From positions 682,001 to 746,000 of the forward strand of contig JAQOOI010000063.1 in assembly GCA_028554645.1 (NCBI GenBank): DNA of 64,000 nt, read 5' to 3'. The stretch comes from Omphalotus guepiniiformis. Its lineage: Eukaryota > Basidiomycota > Agaricomycetes > Agaricales > Omphalotaceae. Shown in pieces: positions 35,274-44,345 of the stretch. The notes under the pieces were generated by a model that ran no database searches, was not told where the DNA came from, and saw only the letters and a list, made by a program, of their open reading frames with translations. The translations under genes and the position numbers were made by a program. The first letter of the stretch is position 1. The number at the start of each line of letters is the position of its first letter.

Positions 35274-36626
35274 ATGGCGGACGAAAGCACCGACTCACAG
35301 CCTGCAGTCGAGTCTCCTCCTGCGCAAGACAGAGCAGAGCTAATCTCTCGTGCTCGAATATTTCTCAATTCTCCTCGAATAAAAAGCCAGGATCTGTTTG
35401 CAAAGCGCAAATTTTTGTTAGAGAAAGGCCTCGCCGAACCAGAGATCGAACTGCTCTTGAGGGAATTGGTATGTGCTGTACTGAATTTCACTTTCATGCA
35501 TATCTCACACTCAATTAGCCACCACAACTGCCTACCGTTCCTCCTAGAGCTTACCCTCAACCGCCGCCCTCCAGTCTACCGACTCTACTTCTCGGTCTAG
35601 CAAGACTATTCTCATGGGTAGCTGGAGGATCCGCCATTCTTCTGGCTATATACTATGTACGTCTTCCTCTTCGAAAGATAACGCTTTCTCATTTGCTACA
35701 TATCGATATCTACTTCCCCGTATCGTCAGAACTGCAGAAGCGCGTCAATCGCTGAAATCACACCAGATTTCACTTTTACGCCAATTGAACTCCTCCCTGA
35801 AGTCGTTGAAGGATACTCAAATAGAGTGTTACTCGTTACTACCCCGACCAAATCCACATAAAGAGCCTAGCGCATTTGCGGACTGCCACACTCTGCAAGA
35901 TGTTTTGGAAGAAGGCGAAAGGCAGAAAGTTGAGATCAATGAGCTCCCTCCGCTCTCTTTGTTGCGATGTGCTTGGGAGGATTTGCATCGGCGACCTGGT
36001 GACAGCACGAATAATCCAACTACAGAAGAAATCTTCCAAGTACTGGAAAGCAGAATACCGTGGCTGGTTACGGAGCACGGGATCGTCTTTGAGGTACGCT
36101 CATTACAACAACAACCTCCACAATACACTAACCCATCTTACTACTGTAGCATAAGCTATGGGAAACACTCTCTACGAGTCCACTTTTTGAATCCTCTGTA
36201 TCGGAAGAGTCTGAGGGTAATGCATCGCCCGTATATTGGTCCTATACCGCGCCTTTGCCTCAAGGACCTTCGCCAGTAGTATCTTCTCTCGATGATCTAG
36301 CGACTACCCTATCTGGCGGCAGACGAGCTCAAAACAGCCCGGCACAGTACACGCTCCAAGCCCTGACAGATTTTACGGGATACATCAGTTCACACCTATA
36401 TACTCCGTATCGTCCGCCGCCAATACCCGGGATCCCGAGTTCAAATGAGGGGCCTGAGGACGAGTTGAGGAAAGAAATACGCGGTTTGAAAGGTTTGGTG
36501 CTAAGCAGGTGAGTCTGTGAATCGCAGGGGCTTACCAGGGACTTATATACTTGGTACAGGCGGTCGTTCATGTCGTCGATTTCGTCAAGGTCGAATGTCC
36601 CTATTGGTGCCAGCTCGTCACAGTAG
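35274..36626 (+). CDS. PEX14: Peroxin-14 (peroxisomal import docking protein)
   Basis: Docking subunit for Pex5 at the peroxisome membrane. The N-terminal Pex14 domain reads ELISRARIFLNSPRIKSQDL and FAKRKFLLEKGLAEPEIELL. Then PPQLPTVPPRAYPQPPP, a membrane span SWVAGGSAILLAIYY, the conserved RYLLPRIVRTAEARQSLKSH and a coiled region (LLRQLNSSLKSLKDTQIE). The C-terminal part ends RSFMSSISSRSNVPIGASSS at 36626. The intron after IYY (35657-35703) must end in AT for RYLLPRI to be in frame. The only canonical alternative that I see (35661 to about 35735) removes about 12 residues. Other introns are canonical. Confidence 0.88.
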
Positions 36627-36740
36627 ACATCCACTGTATACATATCAAGTTGTGTAATAAGAGGACGAGTTCTTTGATGGCAATAACAATAACGAGCCTG
36701 AGGGTGTACAGTGACACAGGTACGAGTGTCTACATCTACT

Positions 36741-37804
36741 CTATTCTAAAGCAGCATCCCGGAGCGATCCTGGCGCTGCCTGATCAGTGGCAATTAAAGT
36801 CTCCTTCCATAATTTTGCCTCCATTTCTTGGCCTTGCTCGCTGGTAACCCACGGGATAATACTGACCACCCAGCTAGCGTCAGAAAGGCAGAAGGCTTTA
36901 AGAGGTAGCCCGCAACTCACGGCATGATCTCGTTATTCACTATGAACTCTCCGTGACTCTTCGTGCCCGCAATTCCAGCTGCATGTACCAGAACTCTTGA
37001 TCCCTGTTCAGGCGTCCTGGCTCGAATTGCAAACACAATTTTCACAGCGATGCGTAACCATAGCTGCAAATCGCGTGCCAAGTTGGTCTCTACCATACCG
37101 GGACACATACAGTTCACGATGACCGTCGAAGGGTCCGTGTGCTTGGCTAGCTCGTGTACAAACAACCGCACCAGAAGCTTGGAGTCTGGGTACCGTGCCA
37201 TGGGCGAATAGAATTCTTTATCGTTGAACGATTCGAAAATGGATGCCGACTCTGGTACAGGATGTTTTATGTATTTCGAACTCGGATAAGTCTGGGAGCA
37301 AACAATGGAAAGATATGATGGAGTCTGGGGATTGGTGGACAAAGCCGTAGAGCGGAGTAAGGGGAGGAGAAGCATGGCGAGGATGGCGGTGGAAAGGTAG
37401 TTAACCTGGAACACCTGCTCGTTCTTGGTCTCCGGCGAGACTGACCAATGCAACATGCTCATCCCTGCATTTAGCAAGGCAATATCAAGCTTTGGTACAT
37501 CCGCCTTCAATTTGGCTACGAATGAGGTCACTGCGGAATGCGACAAGAGATCAAGCTCGAATATGAGAATCTCAGGCTGTTTCGTCAGAGACCGTACTAT
37601 TGGATCGGAGAGAAGTTCTCGTTTGGTAGCTTCCCCAATTTCCGCTCGCCGTACGGTTATTATCAAGGCGGAGATATTGTGCTGCAAGTAATGCAGGCAA
37701 GCCGCGAACCCTAAGCCGCTGTTGGCACCTGTGACAAGGGCAGTTTTTCCTCTGAAATCGAGGGCTGCAGGAAGTGGAGGGACTGGAGGTTGGAAGAAAC
37801 CCAT
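36741..37804 (-). CDS. Short-chain dehydrogenase/reductase (SDR)
   Basis: NAD(P)-dependent oxidoreductase of the classical/extended SDR family, near retinol dehydrogenase- and WWOX-like proteins. TGANSGLGFAACLHYL is the cofactor-binding Gly motif, LNAGMSMLHW the NAG motif, and YPDSKLL the catalytic Tyr-x-x-x-Lys (YxxxK; here Y-P-D-S-K). One large exon runs to IMP. A canonical 59 bp intron (36862-36920) leads to a final exon ending at 36741 that encodes PWVTSEQGQEMEAKLWKETL and SLRDAALE. Without this exon the protein would lack the normal C-terminal helix. Substrate unknown. Confidence 0.85.
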
Positions 37805-38183
37805 ACTAGCTTGACGGATTGGTCGTTCAAACTTGCGGATGATATATGTGCTCTAGACACCGGATAACCCGTCGGAACCATTCACATCTGTAAGCACTGC
37901 ACATTATTACAGTGACCGCAAAAAATGATGTCCCCTTCCTTATATGGAAGGTGACTTCAACTGCTTCAATTTTCGACACTAACCAGTTCATATTGTGGAT
38001 AGGGCTCAAATTGGATGGCTTGTGCTCAAATATACTGAGAAGAATTTTTTTTGATACTTTGAGGAGGTTGTGAGCACTCGATGAGCCTCACAAACGCAGG
38101 GCACCAGCAGGCCCACAGCCACCTTCCCGATAAGGCAGGGGACATCATTTTTTTGCGGTCACTGTAAGTTCCGTCTGGCAATG
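37805..38183. other. Intergenic region upstream of SDR, left of the foldback element
   Basis: Presumed SDR promoter. No gene. The foldback element begins at 38184, preceded by ATG at 38181-38183. Confidence 0.5.
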
Positions 38184-38242
38184 CACTGCTGCGGCCCAAG
38201 GATTTTTGTGTGGGATTTCCGGAGGGTAGAAACTACTCGCAT

Positions 38243-38413
38243 CCAATCGCTTCGGTTTCTCGTAAGACTCGCACGTATTTAGCCCGAAGCATCGCCCCGG
38301 CGGGCAACCATCTATTGCGAAATTGCGAAAAAGACGGGGCGATGCTTCGGGCGGGCAACCATCTATTGCGAAATTGCGAAAAAGAATAGCGCGACGTGTA
38401 TGTGCGCCGTAAT
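38243..38413 (-). repeat. Ngaro B2 repeat (terminal, 171 bp)
   Basis: Copy of B1 (38877-38996) with about 51 extra bases, which repeat the gcgaaattgcgaaaaa segment and add an inverted copy of cccgaagcatcgccccg. It lies next to A2, separated from it by 35 bp without a counterpart elsewhere. Confidence 0.8.
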
Positions 38414-38448
38414 TACAAATAAGAAGGGAAACAGACATGGGAGGGTGG

Positions 38449-38876
38449 GTAACGAGATTTGTACACCTTCATACCGTACGAATAAGTCCAATGAGTAGGA
38501 CATACAAAAGTATACCACATACCTGCAGACGGACGAGTGAAGACAAGGAGGAGTGACCTCCTGTCTTACCGTCCGTCTGCCTATCTACTCAAAAAATGAA
38601 ACATACAATGAGGATTGTCCGAAATGTCCAAGACAGAAAAAGTCCAAGATGATGCACAGCCGTATTGCCATGACTTCGCGGGCATACGATGCCAGTTTCA
38701 TGGCACACGGTGCTCATGACGCGGCACACGGTGCCAGTTTTACGCGGCATGTAATGCCCACGTACGTGACCCACGATAGGGCCTAACGCCTGACACGGTC
38801 AGGCGTTGTAAGGGTTTTTTTGGCTAACTTGTGCTCACCTAGCGATTGAACTAGCGTAAAAACACTTTAAACTCGA
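38449..38876 (-). repeat. Ngaro A2 repeat (428 bp)
   Basis: Direct copy of A1 (43281-43708) at a fixed 4,832 bp offset. Near its centre is a run of short repeated phrases (atgccagttt, cacggtg). Directly abuts B1. Confidence 0.9.
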
Positions 38877-38996
38877 CCAATCGCTTCGGTTTCTCGTAAG
38901 ACTCGCACGTATTTAGCCCGAAGCATCGCCCCGGCGGGCAACCATCTATTGCGAAATTGCGAAAAAGAATAGCGCGACGTGTATGTGCGCCGTAAT
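38877..38996 (-). repeat. Ngaro B1 repeat (120 bp)
   Basis: Starts immediately after A2 and ends with cgtaat, as does B2. Lies between the recombinase stop codon and A2 in element orientation. Confidence 0.85.
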
Positions 38997-39060
38997 GGCT
39001 ACTGAAGAGAGAAAAAAAAAGGGGGTTGATGCAATTGAAAATGGTAGCATAGACGTCATG

Positions 39061-40068
39061 CTAAGAAGCGGATGGCACGTCTCGGAAGAGGAAAGATTGC
39101 AGTAGAACGGGGTTCTTCCTGATGTAGATCTTGAAAGCCTCGGAAGACCACCTTCCGAGTCCTTGGATGATGTGAGGCAAAATTCCTAACTCAGCCAATG
39201 CAGTCGCACCACCTGCGCGCATGGACTGACCGGCGATATTAGAGTTTGGAAAGAATTTTCGAAGCCTCGTCATGAACCACGAACGAGTCGGAGTCGAACC
39301 CGACGCTCGCAGCCATAAGTTTGGGTGTAGAGGAAATCGCTTGTCTCGAGAGCGAACGTACGCCACGAAGGGAGCGTAAGGATCAATGATATCTGGAAAT
39401 GCCGGATGACGACGAATTACCGGACGGTTTCCTTCGAAGAAGGGATCTGCTTTATGGGAAGGAAGTTGGAAACTGAATGAATGATCCAGCCACTGTACAG
39501 AGGAACGAGTAGTGATCTTTCTAAAATTTCTCAACTTCTTGGCGTCTGGCATGCTGAGCTCCGCAAGGCGAAGTAAGCCGTGAAAACCTGTCAGGATCAT
39601 GGCGCGAAATAACATATCATCATGCACCGTTGAGCCTCGTAGTTTCGTGGCGACGAGTGATAAATCATCGACTGTGAGGGGCAGTTTTCGCTTTACAGGG
39701 TTACTGTAGAGGCGCTTGCACCCTTTCAGCGTGCGGGAGACGAGAAGCTGTTTTCGAATGTTACGGATGTTTGGGAAATGGGGTTCTAGTTGATTGCATA
39801 TACCCGAGAGGTAGGAGTCAACGGTTCGCGGCTCTACATGTCTAGACATGTAGACTGTGAAAAAACTGAGGGTGTCCTCAGTTGGTTCTATCGGAAATTT
39901 ATGCAGGTTGCAGAATGTAATATAGGAGTTTAGAGCTGAGGTATACGTGGACCTCGTAGAACTGTCGATGGCCATTCCTAAGGCCACCACGCGCTCGTGT
40001 ACCAAGCGCTGCAAGGTCCATGCCTCCCTGACGGGCTGCCGAGACCTTGAAGAGACTGTAAAGCTCAT
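39061..40068 (-). CDS. Ngaro tyrosine recombinase
   Basis: 335 residues. DNA strand-exchange enzyme that inserts a circular cDNA without cutting out a target duplication. N-terminal SAM-like domain (RSTYTSALNSYITFCNLHKF, RTVDSYLSGICNQLEPHF). Catalytic domain: MILTGFHGLLRLAELSM with the first Arg, SMRAGGATALAELGI with the second Arg, LGRWSSEAFKIYIRKNP with Trp and the nucleophile Tyr. The usual His of the H-x-x-R box is Gln here (GQSMR), a substitution I would check against relatives. Its ATG overlaps the RT stop codon as ATGA (40065-40068). Intact frame. Confidence 0.9.
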   Translation of the reverse strand: MSFTVSSRSRQPVREAWTLQRLVHERVVALGMAIDSSTRSTYTSALNSYITFCNLHKFPIEPTEDTLSFFTVYMSRHVEPRTVDSYLSGICNQLEPHFPNIRNIRKQLLVSRTLKGCKRLYSNPVKRKLPLTVDDLSLVATKLRGSTVHDDMLFRAMILTGFHGLLRLAELSMPDAKKLRNFRKITTRSSVQWLDHSFSFQLPSHKADPFFEGNRPVIRRHPAFPDIIDPYAPFVAYVRSRDKRFPLHPNLWLRASGSTPTRSWFMTRLRKFFPNSNIAGQSMRAGGATALAELGILPHIIQGLGRWSSEAFKIYIRKNPVLLQSFLFRDVPSAS

Positions 40069-41924
40069 TTTTTGGATGCCCCCAGCGCGTTATGAGGGGG
40101 TTGAAACTCCGAGACTGAGAGATTGGGTTGGAGGGTGTTGACAAGTTCAAGTTTGGACCGCGAAAGCGCATCCGCCACTTGATTGTCCTCTCCTGGGATA
40201 TGTAGAACTCGGAGGTCGACATTATGTTGAAGAAGTAGGTCGACGGCGAATTTTAAGAGGTCGTTGTAGTCCGGAGACGCCCTCAGTGAATTGAAGATAT
40301 CAACCGAATTCATACTGTCGGAGAACACAACAATCCTCGCGAGCTTTGAAGATGTGAGGTGTGACAAGACGTGGAATATTGCTGAGACGATGCATAGGGC
40401 CTCGAAATAGAATATATTGTCTACCCGTGGATTAGAAGGAACTGGTGAGATGAAACCCAGCTGTCGCTCGGGAATCCAGAAACCCATTCCTTCCAAGCAC
40501 GTGTCACAATAGATCACGAGGTCGGCTTCTTCCACTTCCCACAGCAAGGAGTCGAAGAAAAACACCCCAGACGATTTTTCCAGATGATCCGCCAACCACG
40601 CTAAGTCATCCTTCACTCCTTTGCTTATTGCTATCTCCGCAAATGGTTTGGATTTACCCCTCATCTTCTCGTAAACATGACAAAGGCCTGGTTTGAGCAA
40701 AGGGTGGACATTGAAAGACCAATTTGACCACCCTGCTAGCTGTTGAAAAGCATTAAGGGTGCGTCGACGAGCCTTTACAAATTCGCGAATGGCATTAACA
40801 AGTTCTGACTTGGATTCAGGTGACATGGTCGCAAACATTTCGTTAGGATCAACATCGAAGCCGATTATAGGAAGTACGAGTCCGTGAATCTGCTTGGGTT
40901 TATCGTGCGGGATACCTAGCCGGTCCCACAGGAGGAGTAACTTGGTCTGGTTCGACGGGTACCACTCCTTGTATGGTTCGTAAAAGGTAAGCTCATCTTC
41001 CGGTTGGAATCCGTAGTCATCGTCCACATAGGTGAAAATATTGTCAATATTCTCTACATTCCTTGCGACCCACGTCACCAACCCGTTGAACGATATGAAG
41101 ACTCTCCCTCCACTTCTATTTCCGAACGCGTTGTTCCGATCTACGTTCCTCGTCACCGTAAAAGGCTCCCCTCGTTCTATCTCCTCCCGGACAGGTTGAC
41201 TCGTCGTGACGACCTGTTTAATCTGCCACAACGGATGCATTGGGCACAGTCGGTACGCGCCAGCAATATCGGACTTGAACATCCGGAGTTTTACGTTTCC
41301 GTAACGACGCCTATAGGCCAGCAATGCCGCACCTAAAAGCTGAATCGTGTCGAGTGGAGCTCCTTTGATGTCCTCGTGCAAAATCATTGTGTTTGGTGCG
41401 TACTCTCCTGAACTTTGGTTCACCACTAAACGAAACTTATTTGACTTCGGTTTAGGGACTGCGTGGATGGGTGAACTGTACATTCCCGGTAATAGATCCG
41501 GTCCAAAAGATGGTGAGAAATAACCCTTTGCTACTTCGATGTCCCGTTGCTCATGCAAGAAACGACGTTCATCTAAGGACCGTGGGGGCATCCACGAATT
41601 ATCCCAGGTGGTAGGATATCCCTGGAGATGCTTTGTTGATGCCCATGGCCAAAATCCCTCCTTGAAGCCCTCACAGACGGACTCTACGAACGGTTGATTG
41701 GGGTGGTGCTCGCAAAGTTCTCGCAGGACGTCGGCCTTGACAGGCGTGATGATTTTGAACAACTCGGGGTGCTCCCTAATCGTTTTCATGGCGTCTTCAT
41801 TGAGAAACTCGTCATTATTCGGACGTGGCAACCTCACTTCTCTCTCCGTCCATTCAGCAGTCCTACTGAAACTCCTATCCCCTGTCCTCCACCCAAATCC
41901 TCTCCTATATCTCGGCAACTTCAT
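40065..41924 (-). CDS. Ngaro reverse transcriptase / RNase H
   Basis: 619 residues if translation begins at the ATG at 41924, 7 nt after the gag stop. RT motifs: GMYSSPIHAVPKPKSNKFRL, FKSDIAGAYRLCPMHPLW, YVDDDYGF (active-site Asp pair), then a connection region and LNAFQQLAGWSNW. RNase H: ADLVIYCDTCLEGMGFWIPE, NIFYFEALCIVSAIFHV, IVVFSDSMNSVDIFNSL, DNQVADALSRSK. The frame is also open far upstream through gag (to 43352), so fusion by frameshift is another option. Relation to gag is +1. Confidence 0.9.
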   Translation of the reverse strand: MKLPRYRRGFGWRTGDRSFSRTAEWTEREVRLPRPNNDEFLNEDAMKTIREHPELFKIITPVKADVLRELCEHHPNQPFVESVCEGFKEGFWPWASTKHLQGYPTTWDNSWMPPRSLDERRFLHEQRDIEVAKGYFSPSFGPDLLPGMYSSPIHAVPKPKSNKFRLVVNQSSGEYAPNTMILHEDIKGAPLDTIQLLGAALLAYRRRYGNVKLRMFKSDIAGAYRLCPMHPLWQIKQVVTTSQPVREEIERGEPFTVTRNVDRNNAFGNRSGGRVFISFNGLVTWVARNVENIDNIFTYVDDDYGFQPEDELTFYEPYKEWYPSNQTKLLLLWDRLGIPHDKPKQIHGLVLPIIGFDVDPNEMFATMSPESKSELVNAIREFVKARRRTLNAFQQLAGWSNWSFNVHPLLKPGLCHVYEKMRGKSKPFAEIAISKGVKDDLAWLADHLEKSSGVFFFDSLLWEVEEADLVIYCDTCLEGMGFWIPERQLGFISPVPSNPRVDNIFYFEALCIVSAIFHVLSHLTSSKLARIVVFSDSMNSVDIFNSLRASPDYNDLLKFAVDLLLQHNVDLRVLHIPGEDNQVADALSRSKLELVNTLQPNLSVSEFQPPHNALGASKK

Positions 41925-41931
41925 CTCCCCC

Positions 41932-43239
41932 TTACTTTTTGCTTTCTGTCTTGCAGTTGGTGACGACGTGTCCTGATTGATGACAGTTATCGCAGACATG
42001 GGGATATTTACACTTTCCTCCCAGTTTGCATAGACCGGCATTCCACTTTCGGCAAGGGTCTCCCTCCCTAATCTTTCGCATCTTCTTCGAGCCTCCCGCT
42101 TCTCCATCATAGACTCCGATTCCGTAGGCATCAATGTGAGCGGTTTTAAGATGGATGATACTGTGGATATCTTCGAACGACAAGTCGCGTCGACTTCCAA
42201 TATACTTTCGTGCGGCTTTGTCGTATGATATAACTCGGCCATGGATTGTGGGACTAACGGCTGAGAAGAGGGAAGTAATGTGTTCGTACCACACCTCCAG
42301 TTCTTCGCCGCGATGAGGGAAAGCGAAGAGGACTGCTCGTCGGTAAATCCCAAATGCATTGATCCAATCCCCTTGGGTCTTAACGCTTTTGATGATCTCC
42401 GGTTCACCCGCGACTCGCAGTTCGAGTCTATCACCCAATTTTTCGACTCTATCCTTGCTAATAACGGCGGAATGCAAGTTCCCGAGGATGGCATCGAAGT
42501 TTGCCGCTCTTCCTTCCAGGAGGGGTCCCCATTCCGAGTCTGGATAACTGGGACAGGTGAGGGATGAGACAACTCTTTGCTTGCTGAACTTGATGTTCTG
42601 CATGTAGTTGTGAACGAGTTCGAAGGTCCGTTGTTTATGAGGTGAGAGTGTAGCTGATCTGATGACATCGTCCGCAAGCCAGGGGAACAATCCCTCATCC
42701 ACTTTCTGCCGCTTAGCCTCTGGTAGAGAGTCTTCGGGCGTGGATGAGCGTGATCGACGAGGTCGATGGGTTCCGATGCCTGGTCTGACATCCGGTCGAT
42801 CAACCGTCTCTTGAACTTCGACAACGGCTGCGGCATGAGGGGCGGACTCAACCTCATCCTCTTGATGAGGCTGGGCTCCTCCTGCTTGTTCTCCGTGTCT
42901 CGCGGCCTCTTTCCTGGCTTGATCGATACTCTCGATGTGTTCCATGTAGGATTCAATGACTCCTGAACACTCGTCGTTGTCGCCAACGTGCAACTCGATA
43001 ACGGTAGTGGCGATGTCTCGCATGACAGCAGATTTACTGATTTCTCCCTGTCGGTAGGATTCAACGATAGCCTTGACACGAGTAACGGCTTCTCGATTGA
43101 AGCCCAATCCTGCGGGCTCAAACTCATTCGATGGAGCAGACTGTCCGAGGTTTGGATGGTTGTCTGATGGGGATCCATTATCCGTTGATGTAGACTGAGT
43201 TTGTGAAGGTCCCGGGGTTTGGGTTGATTCATCAGGCAT
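41932..43239 (-). CDS. Ngaro gag-like protein
   Basis: 435 residues. Disordered N-terminus (MPDESTQTPGPSQTQSTSTD), a helical middle part (KQRTFELVHNYMQNIKFSKQ, SVKTQGDWINAFGIYRRAVL, FPHRGEELEVWYEHITSLFS), and a zinc-binding end. The pattern CRKWNAGLCKLGGKCKYPH (CCCH-like) is followed by CDNCHQSGHVVTNC (CCHC knuckle). Likely the nucleic-acid-binding structural protein of the element. Stops at 41932. Confidence 0.85.
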   Translation of the reverse strand: MPDESTQTPGPSQTQSTSTDNGSPSDNHPNLGQSAPSNEFEPAGLGFNREAVTRVKAIVESYRQGEISKSAVMRDIATTVIELHVGDNDECSGVIESYMEHIESIDQARKEAARHGEQAGGAQPHQEDEVESAPHAAAVVEVQETVDRPDVRPGIGTHRPRRSRSSTPEDSLPEAKRQKVDEGLFPWLADDVIRSATLSPHKQRTFELVHNYMQNIKFSKQRVVSSLTCPSYPDSEWGPLLEGRAANFDAILGNLHSAVISKDRVEKLGDRLELRVAGEPEIIKSVKTQGDWINAFGIYRRAVLFAFPHRGEELEVWYEHITSLFSAVSPTIHGRVISYDKAARKYIGSRRDLSFEDIHSIIHLKTAHIDAYGIGVYDGEAGGSKKMRKIREGDPCRKWNAGLCKLGGKCKYPHVCDNCHQSGHVVTNCKTESKK

Positions 43240-43280
43240 GCTAAATGAGATTTTACAATCGATGGAATTTGCGATTCAAT

Positions 43281-43708
43281 GTAACGAGATTTGTACACCT
43301 TCATACCGTACGAATAAGTCCAATGAGTAGGACATACAAAAGTATACCACATACCTGCAGACGGACGAGTGAAGACAAGGAGGAGTGACCTCCTGTCTTA
43401 CCGTCCGTCTGCCTATCTACTCAAAAAATGAAACATACAATGAGGATTGTCCGAAATGTCCAAGACAGAAAAAGTCCAAGATGATGCACAGCCGTATTGC
43501 CATGACTTCGCGGGCATACGATGCCAGTTTCATGGCACACGGTGCTCATGACGCGGCACACGGTGCCAGTTTTACGCGGCATGTAATGCCCACGTACGTG
43601 ACCCACGATAGGGCCTAACGCCTGACACGGTCAGGCGTTGTAAGGGTTTTTTTGGCTAACTTGTGCTCACCTAGCGATTGAACTAGCGTAAAAACACTTT
43701 AAACTCGA
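43281..43708 (-). repeat. Ngaro A1 repeat (5' end of element, 428 bp)
   Basis: 5' terminal repeat in element orientation. Its outer edge at 43708 abuts the foldback sequence ttgacgcag. gag starts 42 bp inside the inner edge. Confidence 0.9.
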
Positions 43709-44345
43709 TTGACGCAGCTTTCTGGGAGTTAAAAGACTTCATTTTTGTATAATATCTTATAGATAAAAATGTGAAGATTTCATAGGGATTTCATAGGAGC
43801 AAAATTAAAAATTGTTACTGAAATTTATATAAAGAAGAATTCAACTGAAAGAACAAATTTTTCCCTTTGTTTTTATGTTGGTAGAAAGAAATATCATTTG
43901 CCTGTTTTCTGCCTCGTAAAAGAGTCGCGTTTTTGCTGAGGGAAAGCTCTGAAAAAATAAAGAAATTCTCACAAGTTTTTGCAAATAAATCGCCTAATAT
44001 GGTAATTCCCCGATTTCCGGCAGGCGAAAACTGGACATTTTTCTAGAGCATTCCCTCAGCAAAAACGCGGCGCTTTTACGAGGCAGAAAAAAAGGCAAAT
44101 ATTATTCCTTTCTGAACACATAAAACAAAGGGAAAAATATGTTCTTTCAGTCGCATTTTTCTTTTTATAAATTTTTTTAAAATTCTGTAATTCTGCTTCT
44201 GCAAAAATCCTATTGAGTCTACTTATTTTTATCTATGAGATATTATACAAAAATGAAGTCTTTTCACTTCCGAAAATCTGCGGCAAACGCGAGTAGATTC
44301 TACCCTCCGGAAATCCCACGCAGAAATCCTTGGCCCACAGCAGTG
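43709..44345. repeat. Remaining part of foldback element: large inverted repeat
   Basis: A/T-rich arms 43709-43958 and 44036-44345 are inverted copies. For example, aaagacttcatttttgtata at 43734 matches the reverse complement of tatacaaaaatgaagtcttt near 44250, and ctgcctcgtaaaag with gcgtttttgctgaggga pairs likewise near 43910 and 44070. The loop contains a small inner stem (tcgcct/aggcga). No gene. Confidence 0.85.

Larger units (their letters stand above)
38243..43708 (-). mobile_element. Ngaro-type tyrosine-recombinase (YR) retrotransposon, complete
   Basis: 5,466 bp, read on the minus strand: A1 repeat, gag, RT/RNase H, tyrosine recombinase, B1, A2, short spacer, B2. The split direct-repeat layout A1-ORFs-B1-A2-B2, the three frames and the absence of a methyltransferase domain or integrase are the published signature of Ngaro elements within the DIRS order. 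The two 428 bp A repeats keep a constant offset of 4,832 bp with no indel and encode identical translated stretches, so insertion looks recent. Boundaries come from aligning the interrupted foldback arm to its intact partner. No target duplication, as expected for tyrosine-recombinase integration. Confidence 0.9.
38184..44345. mobile_element. Foldback/MITE-like element (CACTG termini), split by the Ngaro insertion
   Basis: Reading 38184-38242 joined to 43709-44345 reconstructs a ~696 bp near-palindrome. The first 59 bases (CACTGCTG...CTCGCAT) match the reverse complement of the last 59 (44287-44345) at about 53 positions. The match continues for another ~250 bp per arm (43709-43958 against 44036-44286) around a ~77 bp loop. 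ATG occurs directly before (38181-38183) and directly after (44346-44348), a candidate 3 bp target duplication. CACTG ends with 3 bp duplications suggest a non-autonomous CACTA/EnSpm-group element (inference). It has no coding capacity. Confidence 0.8.

Noticed and set aside
38553..38786. 77-codon open frame repeated identically at 43385-43618
   Set aside because: Both copies lie inside the Ngaro A repeats. Identity is explained by repeat duplication, and there is no motif or start context.
39280..39320. tRNA T-arm-like string near 39290
   Set aside because: Part of the recombinase coding sequence. No matching acceptor, D or anticodon arms.
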